A stretch of DNA of 64,000 bases from Rhizobium sp. FKL33 (GTDB taxonomy: Bacteria > Pseudomonadota > Alphaproteobacteria > Rhizobiales > Rhizobiaceae). The position numbers and the translations under genes were made by a program. Each line of letters opens with the position of its first letter. Position 1 is the first letter of the stretch. The notes beneath the pieces are model-generated. The model was given only the letters and a program-made list of their open reading frames with translations, had not been told where the DNA came from and made no database searches. The stretch is taken from NCBI RefSeq assembly GCF_005222915.1, contig NZ_STFX01000038.1:1-64000 (forward strand), in the 5' to 3' direction. This document shows, piece after piece, positions 23,395 to 32,773 of the stretch.

Positions 23395-24307
23395 GGCTCT
23401 TCTCCATCGAGCCGGAATTCCGGACATAGGCGATCAGCGCCACCATCACCAGCGCCATCATCACGATGGACAGCGCAGCCCCCAGCGGCCAGTTGCGCCC
23501 CTGGCCGAATTGCAATTCGATCAGGTTGCCGAGCATCAGGTTCTTGCCGCCGCCAAGGATGGAGGGCGTCACATAGGCCCCGAGCGAGGGGATGAAGACC
23601 AGGATGGAGCCCGCGATCATCCCCGGCTTGACGAGCGGGATGATGATGCGCCGGAGCACCTGGAACGGCGTTGCGTAGAGGTCGTATCCGGCCTCCACCA
23701 GCCTGAAATCGAGCTTCTCCATGCTGGCGTAGAGCGGCAGCACCATCAGCGGCAGATAGACATAGACCATGCCGGCCAGGATCGCGCCGTCGGTGAACAG
23801 CATCTGGATCGGCGCGTCGATCACGCCCAGCTTCATCAGGAGCGTGTTGATCAGGCCCTGGTTCCGGATCACTTCCAGCATCGCAAAGGTGCGGATGAGA
23901 AGATTGGTCCAGAAGGGAATGGTGATCGCAAACACCCAGAGATCCCGGCTATTCGCCGGGCGCGTGGCGATGAAATAGGCGGTGGGAAAGCCGAGAAACA
24001 GGGTCAGCAGCGTCGTCAGAACCGACAATTGCAGCGAGCGCAGGAAGATCGACACATGCGCATCGGCAATGGTCAGCGTGTCGTCGAAAATATCCCGCTG
24101 CAGCACGACGCCGACCCAGGATTCGGTCGAGAATTTCCATTCGACGTCGCCATACTGGCCGGGCGTCAGGAAGGAATAGACGAGAACGATGAGCAGCGGG
24201 CCGGTGGCGGCGAACAGGATGATCAAAAGCGCCGGCAATGACAGAAGCCAGCGGTTGCGAACATCCCGTCTTTGCTGCGCCTCGATGAGAGCCTCGTGAC
24301 GCGCCAT
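23387..24307 (-). CDS. Polyamine ABC transporter permease (PotH/PotB-like)
   Basis: The 306-aa membrane protein has about six transmembrane segments. The coupling loop reads LVEAGYDLYATPFQVLRRIIIPLVKPGM, and IPFWTNLLIRTFAM and IPSLGAYVTPSILGG are hallmark PotB/PotH blocks. It follows the ATPase gene by four bases and overlaps the next permease gene. Confidence 0.92.
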   Translation of the reverse strand: MARHEALIEAQQRRDVRNRWLLSLPALLIILFAATGPLLIVLVYSFLTPGQYGDVEWKFSTESWVGVVLQRDIFDDTLTIADAHVSIFLRSLQLSVLTTLLTLFLGFPTAYFIATRPANSRDLWVFAITIPFWTNLLIRTFAMLEVIRNQGLINTLLMKLGVIDAPIQMLFTDGAILAGMVYVYLPLMVLPLYASMEKLDFRLVEAGYDLYATPFQVLRRIIIPLVKPGMIAGSILVFIPSLGAYVTPSILGGGKNLMLGNLIELQFGQGRNWPLGAALSIVMMALVMVALIAYVRNSGSMEKSHG

Positions 24308-24311
24308 GGTC

Positions 24312-25397
24312 TCAGCCCCTCAACACGCGGATCGCGGCGTCGGGGAAGGCGACGCCGAGGGTCTGGCCCTCTTCGACAGCGCTTTCCTCGCCCGGCCGGT
24401 TCTGCTGGCGCACGGTGAAGATCGAACCGTCGGAAAGACGGAGGTTGAAATAGGTGTCGGTGCCGAAATAGACGATCGACGCGACCTCTCCGGCCAAGGC
24501 GCCGCCCTCGCGGGTCAACCGGCTATGTTCTGGCCGGATCATCACCGTCACGTCGTCGCCGGCGGACGCGCCATCGGGAAGCGGCCCGGCAAGGGAGACG
24601 CCGCAGGCGAGATCGACCTTCGCGGCGCCGGCTTCGATCGCGCCGATCCTGCCCTTGAGGAAATTCGTCTCGCCGATGAAATCGGCCACGAAGCGATCGG
24701 CGGGGCGGTCGTAGATGTCGCGCGGCGCGCCGACCTGCAGGATGCGGCCGGCCGACATCACCGCGATGCGGTCCGACATCGTCAGCGCTTCTTCCTGGTC
24801 ATGCGTCACGAAAATGAAGGTGATGCCGGTTTCGGCCTGCAGCCGCTTGAGCTCCACCTGCATTTCCTTGCGGAGCTTGTAGTCCAGCGCCGACAGCGGC
24901 TCGTCAAGCAACAGAACTTTGGGCGCCGGCGCAAGCGCCCGGGCGAGCGCCACGCGCTGCTGCTGGCCGCCGGACAGTTGGCTGGTGGCGCGGCCGGCGA
25001 GATGCTCCATGCGCACAAGCTTGAGCATCTGGGCGACCCGCGCCTGGATCTCCGCCTTCGGCTTGCCGAGCATCTTCAATCCGAAGCCGATATTGTCGGC
25101 CACCGACATATGCGGAAAAAGCGCGTAGTTCTGGAAAACCGTATTGATCGGCCGCTGGAAGGGCGGCATCTCGGCGATGTTCTCGCCATAAAGGATCAGC
25201 TCGCCTTCCTGCGGAAATTCGAAGCCCGCGATCATTCGGAGCAGCGTGGTCTTGCCGCAGCCGGACGGGCCCAAAAGCGTGAAGAATTCATTTTGCCGGA
25301 TGGAGAGATTGGCTTCCCGCACGGCCGCCACGCGGTACTCGCCATGGCCGTAATATTTTGTAACGCCGCGAATATCGATCGCGTTGGTGCTACTCAT
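24312..25397 (-). CDS. Polyamine ABC transporter ATPase (PotA/PotG-like)
   Basis: The 361-aa ATPase has Walker [10 protein letters not shown] (about 44-52), Q-loop [10 protein letters not shown], signature LSGGQQQR, Walker [13 protein letters not shown] and the His switch VTHD. A C-terminal TOBE-type domain (about 280-355) follows, as in PotA and other importers of the MOI subfamily. It is the first gene of the four-gene operon. Confidence 0.94.
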   Translation of the reverse strand: MSSTNAIDIRGVTKYYGHGEYRVAAVREANLSIRQNEFFTLLGPSGCGKTTLLRMIAGFEFPQEGELILYGENIAEMPPFQRPINTVFQNYALFPHMSVADNIGFGLKMLGKPKAEIQARVAQMLKLVRMEHLAGRATSQLSGGQQQRVALARALAPAPKVLLLDEPLSALDYKLRKEMQVELKRLQAETGITFIFVTHDQEEALTMSDRIAVMSAGRILQVGAPRDIYDRPADRFVADFIGETNFLKGRIGAIEAGAAKVDLACGVSLAGPLPDGASAGDDVTVMIRPEHSRLTREGGALAGEVASIVYFGTDTYFNLRLSDGSIFTVRQQNRPGEESAVEEGQTLGVAFPDAAIRVLRG

Positions 25398-25588
25398 TCT
25401 AAATTACATCCCAGGTTTCGGTGCGCATCGTTATGACGCTCTCCGCCCACGCAAATTGCCTCCAAGATGAGGCGCCAGCATGAAGATGTTCCCCGGATCG
25501 CTTTGTTTTTTCTCATTTTTTGAAATGCTGTTTTCAGCGATCGCCCGATTAACTGACCACAGCGAAACGAAATTGACAACTCTGTTTT

Positions 25589-25626
25589 CGGCGTCCGAGA
25601 CCTAAAATTTTTAAGTCTGAGACGCC
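25589..25626. repeat. Imperfect inverted repeat in the 250-bp gap before potA
   Basis: GGCGTCCGAGAC and GTCTGAGACGCC pair with two mismatches around an AT-rich loop. It lies 20 bp after the amidohydrolase stop codon and may act as its terminator, though no T run follows. The rest of 25398-25588 shows no gene and is probably the promoter region of the ABC operon. Confidence 0.4.
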
Positions 25627-25646
25627 GATGCATTTTCGGTGGGGGG

Positions 25647-27314
25647 TCAAGCCGAATAGGTAACGCGCCCGCCACAGACGACGAGCGCCGGCGTGACGCC
25701 ATAAACATCCTGCGGATCGCGGGCTTCGAGATCGGCGCCGAACAAGGTGAGATCGGCGAAATAGCCCGGCTTGATCATACCCTTGCGATCCTCGCTGAAT
25801 TCCGCATAGGCGCCCTCGGCGGTATAGGCGGCGAGCGACTCTTCAAGCGTGAAGCGCTGTTCGGGATCGCTGTCCTGCCACGTGTCCCGCGTCATCGCCG
25901 CCTGCACGGAATAGAGGGGGTCGATCGGCGACACCGGCCAATCCGAGGCGAAGGGAATATGCGCGCCGGCGTCCTTGATCGTCCGCCAGGCATAGGAATA
26001 GGCCCAGCGATCGCGCCCGATCATCGAAATCGTCGGCTCGAGCGCCAGAGACATCACGCCCGGCGCATGCGCCGGCTGCATCGAGGCGATGACGCCCAAC
26101 TCTTTGAACCTGCCGATATCATCGGGATGGATGACTTCGATATGCTCGATGCGGTGGCGGCTGTCGCGCGGGCCATTGGCCTCGCGCGCCGCCTGATAGG
26201 CGTCGAGCACAGCGCGCACCGCGCCGTCGCCGATGGCGTGCACGGCGATCTGCAGGCCCCGGCGATCAGCCTCGATCACCACGTCGCGGAACTGGTCGGG
26301 CTCGAACAGGCTTTCGCCATAGGCGTCGGGCTTGTTGGCGTAGGGCTCGATCATCACCGCCGTCCAGCTGTCGATCACGCCGTCATGGAACAATTTCACC
26401 GTGCCGGATGAGAGAAAATCGGAGTTGTAGGCCTCCGCCATCGCTGACGCCTTTTCCAGCATCGGCAGGTCCATGAAACTCTTGTAGTGGAAGGGAATGC
26501 GCACCCGCAGCGGCAGGAAGCCGTCGCGCTTCTCGATCTCGGCGAGCAGTTCGAGCTGGTAGAGATTGCCGTCCATGCATTGCAGCGAGGTGAAGCCGTG
26601 CCGGGCGCAATAATCGAGCCCGCGCCGCATCACGGCGATGTCCTTCTCGTATTCGTCGCCTTCAGGATAAGGATCGGGCTCGCCGCCGGTGGCGAGACCG
26701 AGCCGGTAGCGCTCGAAGCCCGAAGCGCGCAACAGCGGACCAAAGGCCTCCATCTCGCGCAACTCCCCGGTCGCCAGTCCGTCCTCGCCCATCACCACTT
26801 CATTGCCCGGACGAACCTTGAGCCCATGCAGGAGCCCTCCGAATTCCAGCGCCTTGGTGTTGGCCCAGAGCGTATGATGATCATGGGCGAAAACAGCGAA
26901 AGGGCGGTCCGGGAAGATCCGGTCGAGGTGATGACGCGTCATGCGCTCGTCGCCCAGCACGGTGTAATTGGCGCCCTGACCATAGAGCACCGCCTCATCC
27001 GGCATGGCGGCGCCGTAAGCGAGCGCCTTTTCCTTCAGCGCCTCGAAGCCCTCGACGCCCGCAAGCTGCAGATGGTCGAGCTCTGCGGCGCCGGAGAAGA
27101 GGTGCAGATGGTTTTCCGAAAGCCCGGGCGTCAGCGTCTTGCCGCCGGCGTCGATGATCCGGGCGCCCTTGTCCGCAATCGCCCGCATGGCGGCGTTCGA
27201 ACCGACGCCGACGATCCTGCCATCGGCGACATAGACCGCTTCGGCGCGCGGATTGGCCGGGTCCATGGTCAGGATGGACGCGTTTTCGATCAGGATGGGG
27301 GTGATGCCGGACAT
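25647..27314 (-). CDS. Amidohydrolase of the YtcJ/AMDHD3 type
   Basis: The 555-aa metal-dependent hydrolase has the N-terminal ENASILTMDPANPRAEAVYVADGRI block and a metal site varied to ENHLHLFSG. HAIGDGAVRAVLDAY, HRIEHIEVI and SDWPVSPIDP follow, all typical of the amidohydrolase-3 family with a TIM barrel. The start at 27314 has GGAG upstream; the longer frame to 27395 has no similarity. The substrate is unknown. Its place between polyamine uptake and gamma-glutamylpolyamine synthetase genes suggests hydrolysis of an amide or acylated amine, but that is inference. Confidence 0.85.
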   Translation of the reverse strand: MSGITPILIENASILTMDPANPRAEAVYVADGRIVGVGSNAAMRAIADKGARIIDAGGKTLTPGLSENHLHLFSGAAELDHLQLAGVEGFEALKEKALAYGAAMPDEAVLYGQGANYTVLGDERMTRHHLDRIFPDRPFAVFAHDHHTLWANTKALEFGGLLHGLKVRPGNEVVMGEDGLATGELREMEAFGPLLRASGFERYRLGLATGGEPDPYPEGDEYEKDIAVMRRGLDYCARHGFTSLQCMDGNLYQLELLAEIEKRDGFLPLRVRIPFHYKSFMDLPMLEKASAMAEAYNSDFLSSGTVKLFHDGVIDSWTAVMIEPYANKPDAYGESLFEPDQFRDVVIEADRRGLQIAVHAIGDGAVRAVLDAYQAAREANGPRDSRHRIEHIEVIHPDDIGRFKELGVIASMQPAHAPGVMSLALEPTISMIGRDRWAYSYAWRTIKDAGAHIPFASDWPVSPIDPLYSVQAAMTRDTWQDSDPEQRFTLEESLAAYTAEGAYAEFSEDRKGMIKPGYFADLTLFGADLEARDPQDVYGVTPALVVCGGRVTYSA

Positions 27315-27423
27315 GAGCGACTCCGAAGGCTGGCTGATTCTGGTTAGGCTTAGCAGATCCCCATAAAAACCACAGGCGCGCGCCAGAGGGCGCACGCCTA
27401 AAAAAGATCGGGGCTCAGACCTC

Positions 27424-28782
27424 TCAAATCCGCGGCAGATAGGTGCGGTAGTCGAAGTCGGAGACGGTGCGAAGAAAGGTCAGCGCTTCCTTGCGCTTGG
27501 TGTCGGCATAGAGCTTCTGATATTCGCTGCCGAGAATGTCGCCGATGAAGGCGGAGGACGCGAAAGCCTCGACCGCTGTCAGGAAGTCATGCGTCAAACG
27601 CTCGGGATTTTCGGGACCGCCTTCGGGCGAGGTCGCCGGACCGGGATCGAGCGTCTCTTCCAATCCGAGCAGCATGCCGCCGAGAATGGCGGTCAGCAGA
27701 AAATAGGGATTGGCGTCGGCGCCGGCGACGCGATGCTCGACGCGCGCGCCCGGCCCATCCTTTTCTGGAATGCGCACCGCCGTGCCGCGATGGCTGAAGC
27801 CCCAGTCGATATCGACGGGCGCAAAAGAGCTGGGCTGGAAGCGGCGATAGGAATTGGCGAAGGGCGCAAACAGCAACTGGCTCTCGCGCATGGTCTTCAG
27901 CATGCCGGCGGTGACGGATTTGAGGAGCGTCGGCTCTCCGCCCTTGGCGTCCAGCACATTGCGTCCGTCCTTGTCGATCAGGCTCGCATGCACATGCAGG
28001 CCGGAGCCGGCCTGATCGGAATAGGGCTTGGCCATGCAGGTGGATTTCAGCCCCATCTTGCGCGCCGCCTGCTCGACCACCCGCTTGAGATAGATGCAGT
28101 CATCAGCCGCCGCCATGGCGTCGGCCTTGTGGTTGAGGTTGATCTCATACTGGCCAGCGCCGAATTCCGCCGTGGTGGCGTCGGCCGGCAGGCCCATCTC
28201 GGCGCAATAAGCGCGCACGAGATCGAGATAGGGCTGCATGCTGTCGACCGCGTCCATCTCGTAAAGCTGGAAGCCGTTGGGCGCGCCCTTGCAGGTAAGG
28301 ATCGACGGCGGCATGGGCACGCCGGTCTCGCGGCTCGATCCCTCCATCACGTAGAATTCGAGCTCGGTGGCCACCACCGGCGTCAGGCCCTTGTCCTTGA
28401 AGCGTTCGAGAATCGCAGCCAGCTTGGCGCGCGGATCACAGAAATGCGGCGCGCCCGACAGCGTGTGCATCGTGGCGAGCGTCTGGCTCGATCCCTTGGG
28501 CGCCCAGGGCATCGGCCGATGGCTGGCCCTGTCAGCTATGACAGCTCCGTCGGGATCGCCGAGCGTCAGGGAGATCTGGGTGAGATCGTCATTGTCGTCG
28601 CCCCAGATGTCGAGCGATTGCGTGGAGGCGGGCAGCCGCACGGCGCCTTTCCAGACCTTGTCTTCGGCCTCGATCGGGATCTGTTTGCCGCGCAGGCGGC
28701 CATTCATGTCGACCAGAAGAATTTCGATGCGCGGCGGCGTCGCGGGGTTCGATTGGCCGGCGTCCGGTCTCGATGATGTCAT
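27424..28782 (-). CDS. Glutamine synthetase-like gamma-glutamylpolyamine synthetase
   Basis: The 452-aa protein belongs to the type I glutamine synthetase superfamily. It has an N-terminal beta-grasp (residues about 15-110) and a catalytic domain with ATELEFYVME, EFGAGQYEINL, AGSGLHVHASL, NSYRRF and EHRVAGADANPY. Its divergence from GlnA and its neighbours (polyamine transporter, divergent aminotransferase) point to a PuuA/GlnA3-like enzyme that ligates glutamate to putrescine or another polyamine. Catalytic metal-binding Glu residues appear kept. It is divergently arranged with the aminotransferase gene at 28977. Confidence 0.85.
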   Translation of the reverse strand: MTSSRPDAGQSNPATPPRIEILLVDMNGRLRGKQIPIEAEDKVWKGAVRLPASTQSLDIWGDDNDDLTQISLTLGDPDGAVIADRASHRPMPWAPKGSSQTLATMHTLSGAPHFCDPRAKLAAILERFKDKGLTPVVATELEFYVMEGSSRETGVPMPPSILTCKGAPNGFQLYEMDAVDSMQPYLDLVRAYCAEMGLPADATTAEFGAGQYEINLNHKADAMAAADDCIYLKRVVEQAARKMGLKSTCMAKPYSDQAGSGLHVHASLIDKDGRNVLDAKGGEPTLLKSVTAGMLKTMRESQLLFAPFANSYRRFQPSSFAPVDIDWGFSHRGTAVRIPEKDGPGARVEHRVAGADANPYFLLTAILGGMLLGLEETLDPGPATSPEGGPENPERLTHDFLTAVEAFASSAFIGDILGSEYQKLYADTKRKEALTFLRTVSDFDYRTYLPRI

Positions 28783-28976
28783 GATGGAATTGGGCCTCGC
28801 TGAGCAGGTTTATCTGGCGAAACGGGCAAAAAGCCGCAGATCTCTTGCCAAAATCGTGAAGTCAGGCCAATTTGGTAACTGATAACACGTCGCCTTTCAA
28901 TCAGGCAAAACCGCCGCATGCCCCGCCTTGCATCCCTCCGGAGCCGGGAGGGCTTTCTGCGGCAAGGGGGAATGAC

Positions 28977-30335
28977 ATGACCAGAACCGCCGCGCTCTCC
29001 AACATCGCCGCCATCGACGCAGCCCACCACATCCATCCCTTCTCGGATATGAAGAAGCTGAACGAGGCCGGCTCCCGCGTGATCGCCCGCGGCGAGGGAT
29101 CGACCATCATCGACACCAACGGCAAACGCTATCTCGACGCTTTCGCCGGCCTGTGGTGCGTCAATATCGGCTATGGCCGCACCGAGATCGCCGACGCCGT
29201 GCGGGCGCAGATGGACGAACTGCCCTATTACAACACCTTCTTCGGCACCACGACGCCGCCGACCGCGCTCTTGGCACAGAAGGTGACGGCCCATGCCGGC
29301 CCCAACATCAACCATGTCTTCTTCACCAATTCCGGCTCGGAAGCCACCGACACCTGGTTCCGCATGGCGCGCGTCTACTGGGCGGCGCTCGGCAAACCGG
29401 AAAAGACCCATTTCATCTCCCGCCGCAACGGCTATCACGGCTCCACCGTCGCCGGCGCCAGCCTCGGCGGCATGAAATACATGCATGAACAAGGCTCGCT
29501 CCCGATCGAGAAGATCCATCATATCGGCCAGCCCTATTGGTATGCGGAGGGCGGCGATCTCTCGCCGGAAGAGTTCGGCGTGAGGGTCGCCCGCGAACTC
29601 GAAGCCAAGCTCGACGAACTGGGCGCGGAAAATGTCGCCGCTTTCGTCGCCGAACCGATCCAAGGCGCTGGCGGCGTCATCGTGCCGCCCTCGACCTACT
29701 GGCCGGAGATCGCCCGCATCTGCAAGGAACGCGACATCCTGCTGGTCGCCGATGAAGTGATCTGCGGCTTCGGCCGCACCGGCAGCTGGTTCGGCCATCA
29801 GCATTTCGGCTTCGAGCCGGATATGGCGCCGGTCGCCAAGGGCCTGTCCTCGGGCTACCTGCCCGTCGGCGGCGTGCTCGTCAGCGACCGCGTCGCAAGT
29901 GTGATCATGCAGACCGACTTCAACCACGGCTACACCTATTCCGGCCATCCGGTCTGCGCCGTCGCCGCGCTTGAAAATCTCCGCATCATTGAAGAGGAAA
30001 AGCTCGTCGAGCGCGTGCGCGACGACATCGGCCCCTATTTGGCTAAAGCGTGGCATGCATTCGCCGATCACGATCTCGTCGGCGAAACCCAGGCCGTCGG
30101 CCTGATGGCCGGCCTGCAGATGGCCAAGGACAAGAAGACCCGCGAGCGCTTCGAAAAGCCCGACGCGATCGGCACCTGGGTGCGCAATCACTGCGTCGAA
30201 AACGGCCTCATCCTGCGCGCCACCGGCGACCGCATGCTCGCCTCGCCGCCGCTGATCATCACCGAAGAGGAAGTGGATTTCATGGGCAAGACGCTGAAGG
30301 CCGCGCTGGATGGGGCGTGGAAAGAGTGGAAGTAA
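28977..30335 (+). CDS. Class III aminotransferase, probably polyamine:pyruvate
   Basis: The 452-aa PLP enzyme is an omega-amino acid/polyamine transaminase. The family blocks are GLWCVNIGYGR, FFTNSGSEATDTWFRMAR, NGYHGSTVAGASLGG, ADEVICGFGRTGSWFG and the Schiff-base Lys in PVAKGLSSGYLPVGG. It is close to the SpuC type that transaminates putrescine and related diamines. The start at 28977 follows GGGGGAA; an in-frame start at 28872 adds an unrelated Pro-rich stretch. It lies divergent from the glutamylpolyamine synthetase gene. Confidence 0.88.
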   Translation: MTRTAALSNIAAIDAAHHIHPFSDMKKLNEAGSRVIARGEGSTIIDTNGKRYLDAFAGLWCVNIGYGRTEIADAVRAQMDELPYYNTFFGTTTPPTALLAQKVTAHAGPNINHVFFTNSGSEATDTWFRMARVYWAALGKPEKTHFISRRNGYHGSTVAGASLGGMKYMHEQGSLPIEKIHHIGQPYWYAEGGDLSPEEFGVRVARELEAKLDELGAENVAAFVAEPIQGAGGVIVPPSTYWPEIARICKERDILLVADEVICGFGRTGSWFGHQHFGFEPDMAPVAKGLSSGYLPVGGVLVSDRVASVIMQTDFNHGYTYSGHPVCAVAALENLRIIEEEKLVERVRDDIGPYLAKAWHAFADHDLVGETQAVGLMAGLQMAKDKKTRERFEKPDAIGTWVRNHCVENGLILRATGDRMLASPPLIITEEEVDFMGKTLKAALDGAWKEWK

Positions 30336-30353
30336 GAGCAAAGTTGCGGCTGG

Positions 30354-30480
30354 CCCCTCATCCGGCTGCCGCCACCTTCTCCCCGCACTGCGGGGAGAAG
30401 GGCGAGCGTGGCGCGGTCGGCGCTCCATCCTCCTTCGCCCCGCGATGCGGGGAGAAGGTCCCGGCAGGGGGATGAGGGGC
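30354..30480. repeat. RIME-like intergenic mosaic element, copy 1
   Basis: The unit begins CCCCTCATCCGGCTGCCGCC and ends GGCAGGGGGATGAGGGGC. It contains two internal palindromes built on CTTCTCCCCGC and GCGGGGAGAAGG. The same layout recurs at 39910-40035. The 127-bp size and double-palindrome structure are those of the rhizobial RIME1 family. It fills most of the gap after the aminotransferase gene. Confidence 0.75.
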
Positions 30481-30573
30481 CTTGCACGCCCGCGAACCTG
30501 AGCAAGCCCCGCTTGTCACATCCCTGACGCCTCCATCCGCTACCCACACGCAAGCCTCACATGGGAGCCGCAC

Positions 30574-31380
30574 ATGAAGTTCATCCACGTCACCGATCTT
30601 CATCTCCTCCCCGAGGGAGGCGCGCTCTGGGGTCTCGATCCCTTCGAACGGTTCGAGGCCTGTCTCGCCGATATCGAGGCGCATCACGCCGATGCGGCGT
30701 TCGTCGCCATCACCGGCGACCTCACCGACAAGGGCGATGAAGCGTCCTATCAAAGGCTCAAGGATCGGCTCGCGCGTTTCCCCCTGCCCCGCCATCTCAT
30801 TCTCGGCAATCATGACGACAGGGCGAATTTCCGCTCCGTGTTCTCCGACCGCCCCCTGGATGAAAACGGCTTCGTCCAGTTCGCCATCGAGGCGGATGGC
30901 CGGTCGCTTCTGTTCCTCGACACGCTCAAGGGACCGCCCTCGTCGGCCGGTCTCTATTGCCCGGCGCGGCGCGAATGGCTGGCAGAGCAACTGGATGCGG
31001 CCGACGGCAAGCCGGTTTATCTCTTCATGCATCATCCGCCTTTCGGCATCGCCCATCCGCTGATGGACAAGATCATGCTCGATGATCCCGAGGATTTCGC
31101 GGAAATCATTTCGGGCTATGATGTCAGGCATATCTTCTTCGGCCATGGCCATCGCGCCGTCTCCGGCGTCTGGCGCGGCATCGGCTATTCCGCCCTGCCT
31201 TCGACCAATCACCAATTGCCTTTGGTCGGCGGATCGGTGGAAACAGTCTATAGCGACGAGCCGCCGGCCTATGCCGTGGTTCACCTGAGCGAAGAACAGA
31301 CGATCATCCACAACGACGCCTTCCTCGACCGCCGTCCCGCAAGGATGCCGGTGGAGGCAGAACGAGACGACTGGTATTGA
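30574..31380 (+). CDS. Class III phosphodiesterase (CpdA/GpdQ-like metallophosphoesterase)
   Basis: The 268-aa protein has the binuclear calcineurin-like motifs in order: TDLHL (about 7-11), ITGDLTDKGD (46-55), LGNHDD (76-81), MHHPPFG and GHGHR. This is the class III cyclic-nucleotide/glycerophosphodiester phosphodiesterase family. The C-terminal extension (PSTNHQLPL, then DEPPAYAVV) resembles CpdA- and RlPMH-type hydrolases. The substrate could be cAMP, a phosphonate monoester or a glycerophosphodiester. GGGAG precedes the ATG. It is convergent with the oxidase gene at 31393. Confidence 0.85.
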   Translation: MKFIHVTDLHLLPEGGALWGLDPFERFEACLADIEAHHADAAFVAITGDLTDKGDEASYQRLKDRLARFPLPRHLILGNHDDRANFRSVFSDRPLDENGFVQFAIEADGRSLLFLDTLKGPPSSAGLYCPARREWLAEQLDAADGKPVYLFMHHPPFGIAHPLMDKIMLDDPEDFAEIISGYDVRHIFFGHGHRAVSGVWRGIGYSALPSTNHQLPLVGGSVETVYSDEPPAYAVVHLSEEQTIIHNDAFLDRRPARMPVEAERDDWY

Positions 31381-31392
31381 TCGACAGGCGTT

Positions 31393-32766
31393 TCAGCCCT
31401 CCGCCGGCAACACCCGGCCGGGATTGAGGATGCCGTTCGGATCAAGCGCCGCCTTGATCCGCCGCATCAGGGCGATTTCCTCCGGGCTGCGGCTGTGGCC
31501 GAGATAGGCCCGCTTCAACCGTCCAACGCCATGCTCGGCCGAGACGGCGCCCCTGTAAAGCCTGACATGGTCATAGACGATGGCGTCGACGGCGTGATGA
31601 TCGGCCTCGTCTGCTTTTCCGACCGAAATGCAGAGATGAATATTGCTGTCGCCCATATGGCCGAAGACCGACACATGCGCCTGCGGATAAGCGGCGAGCA
31701 TCTCGTCGGTCACGGCCTTGGAATAGGCGTCCAAATCGCCGATCGGCAGGCTGACGTCGTAATTCATCAGGTCCGGCAGATGGTCGAGCGCATAGCCCTC
31801 GCGCACTTTCCAGAAGTCGAGCCGCTGCTTCTCCGATTGGGCGATCACCGCATCCGAAATCAGCTCCTGTTCGAACGCCGTTTCGAGAAAAGCTTCGATC
31901 GAGGCAGCGCTTGTCTGCTCGATGAGCACGACGAAGGGCGGGGTTTCCTCGAAGAAGCGCAGCCCTTCGGCCTTTGAACTGAACTCGAAGAAGACCCGCC
32001 ACATCACCTCATAGGCTGACAATCCCGCCATACCCTTGCGCGCCGCATGCAATAGCGACACCGCGGATTCATAGTTATCCACCGCGCAAAGGCAGGTTTC
32101 CCGGCCCTCGCCGAGAGGCTTGAGCTTGAGAACCGCCCGCGTGATGACCCCAAGCGTGCCTTCCGAGCCGATGAACAGCTGCTTGAGGTCATAGCCGGTA
32201 TTGTTCTTCTGCATCTTGTTGAGCGAGGAGATCACCGTGCCATCGGCGAGCACCGCTTCGAGGCCGAGCACATTGTCGCGCGTGACGCCATGCGAAATGA
32301 CCCTGACGCCACCGGCATTGTTGGCGAGATTACCGCCGATCTGACAGGAGCCGCGCGCGCCGAGATCGATCGGCAGCAGGAAGCCTGCCTCCTCCGCAGC
32401 CTTCTGCGCCGTCTCCAGCACCGTCCCCGCCCATACCGTTATCGCGCCCGCATCCCGGTCGATCTCTTCGACGCCGGCAAGACGATCGAGCGACAGCGCC
32501 ACGTCGCCGGCCTCGGGATTGGCGCCGCCGGCAAGACCAGTCATGCCCCCTTGAATGGTGACCGGCCACCGCGCCGCGTTGCAGAGTCGCAGCGCCTCAG
32601 ACACCTCGGCGACCGTGCGCGGCCGGAGATAGATCAAGGGCATGGCGTGCCCGGTGCGGCTCTCGTCGGACCTGGCTTTGCCCGGGATACGGTCTCCGTT
32701 GAACACGACCTCCTCCCCAAGCGTGTCGAGCAGATCCTGCAGCAAGGGGTCGGAGGGTTGGGTCAT
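31393..32766 (-). CDS. FAD-linked D-2-hydroxyacid dehydrogenase (GlcD/D-lactate type)
   Basis: The 457-aa flavoprotein has a PCMH FAD domain (about 40-220) with PVTIQGGMTGLAGGANP and GARGSCQIGGNLANNAGGVRV. Its C-terminal domain has GHMGDSNIHLCISV and the VSAEHGVGRLKRAYL histidine block typical of D-lactate, glycolate and D-2-hydroxyglutarate dehydrogenases. The exact substrate is not resolved. It is transcribed with an FMN hydroxyacid oxidase gene seven bases upstream, so together they may oxidise both enantiomers of a 2-hydroxyacid. Confidence 0.88.
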   Translation of the reverse strand: MTQPSDPLLQDLLDTLGEEVVFNGDRIPGKARSDESRTGHAMPLIYLRPRTVAEVSEALRLCNAARWPVTIQGGMTGLAGGANPEAGDVALSLDRLAGVEEIDRDAGAITVWAGTVLETAQKAAEEAGFLLPIDLGARGSCQIGGNLANNAGGVRVISHGVTRDNVLGLEAVLADGTVISSLNKMQKNNTGYDLKQLFIGSEGTLGVITRAVLKLKPLGEGRETCLCAVDNYESAVSLLHAARKGMAGLSAYEVMWRVFFEFSSKAEGLRFFEETPPFVVLIEQTSAASIEAFLETAFEQELISDAVIAQSEKQRLDFWKVREGYALDHLPDLMNYDVSLPIGDLDAYSKAVTDEMLAAYPQAHVSVFGHMGDSNIHLCISVGKADEADHHAVDAIVYDHVRLYRGAVSAEHGVGRLKRAYLGHSRSPEEIALMRRIKAALDPNGILNPGRVLPAEG

Positions 32767-32773
32767 GACGGTC

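Noticed and set aside
30354-30480. CRISPR or attenuator at the RIME-like repeat
   Set aside because: The unit recurs elsewhere as a whole mosaic element with palindromes and no spacers.
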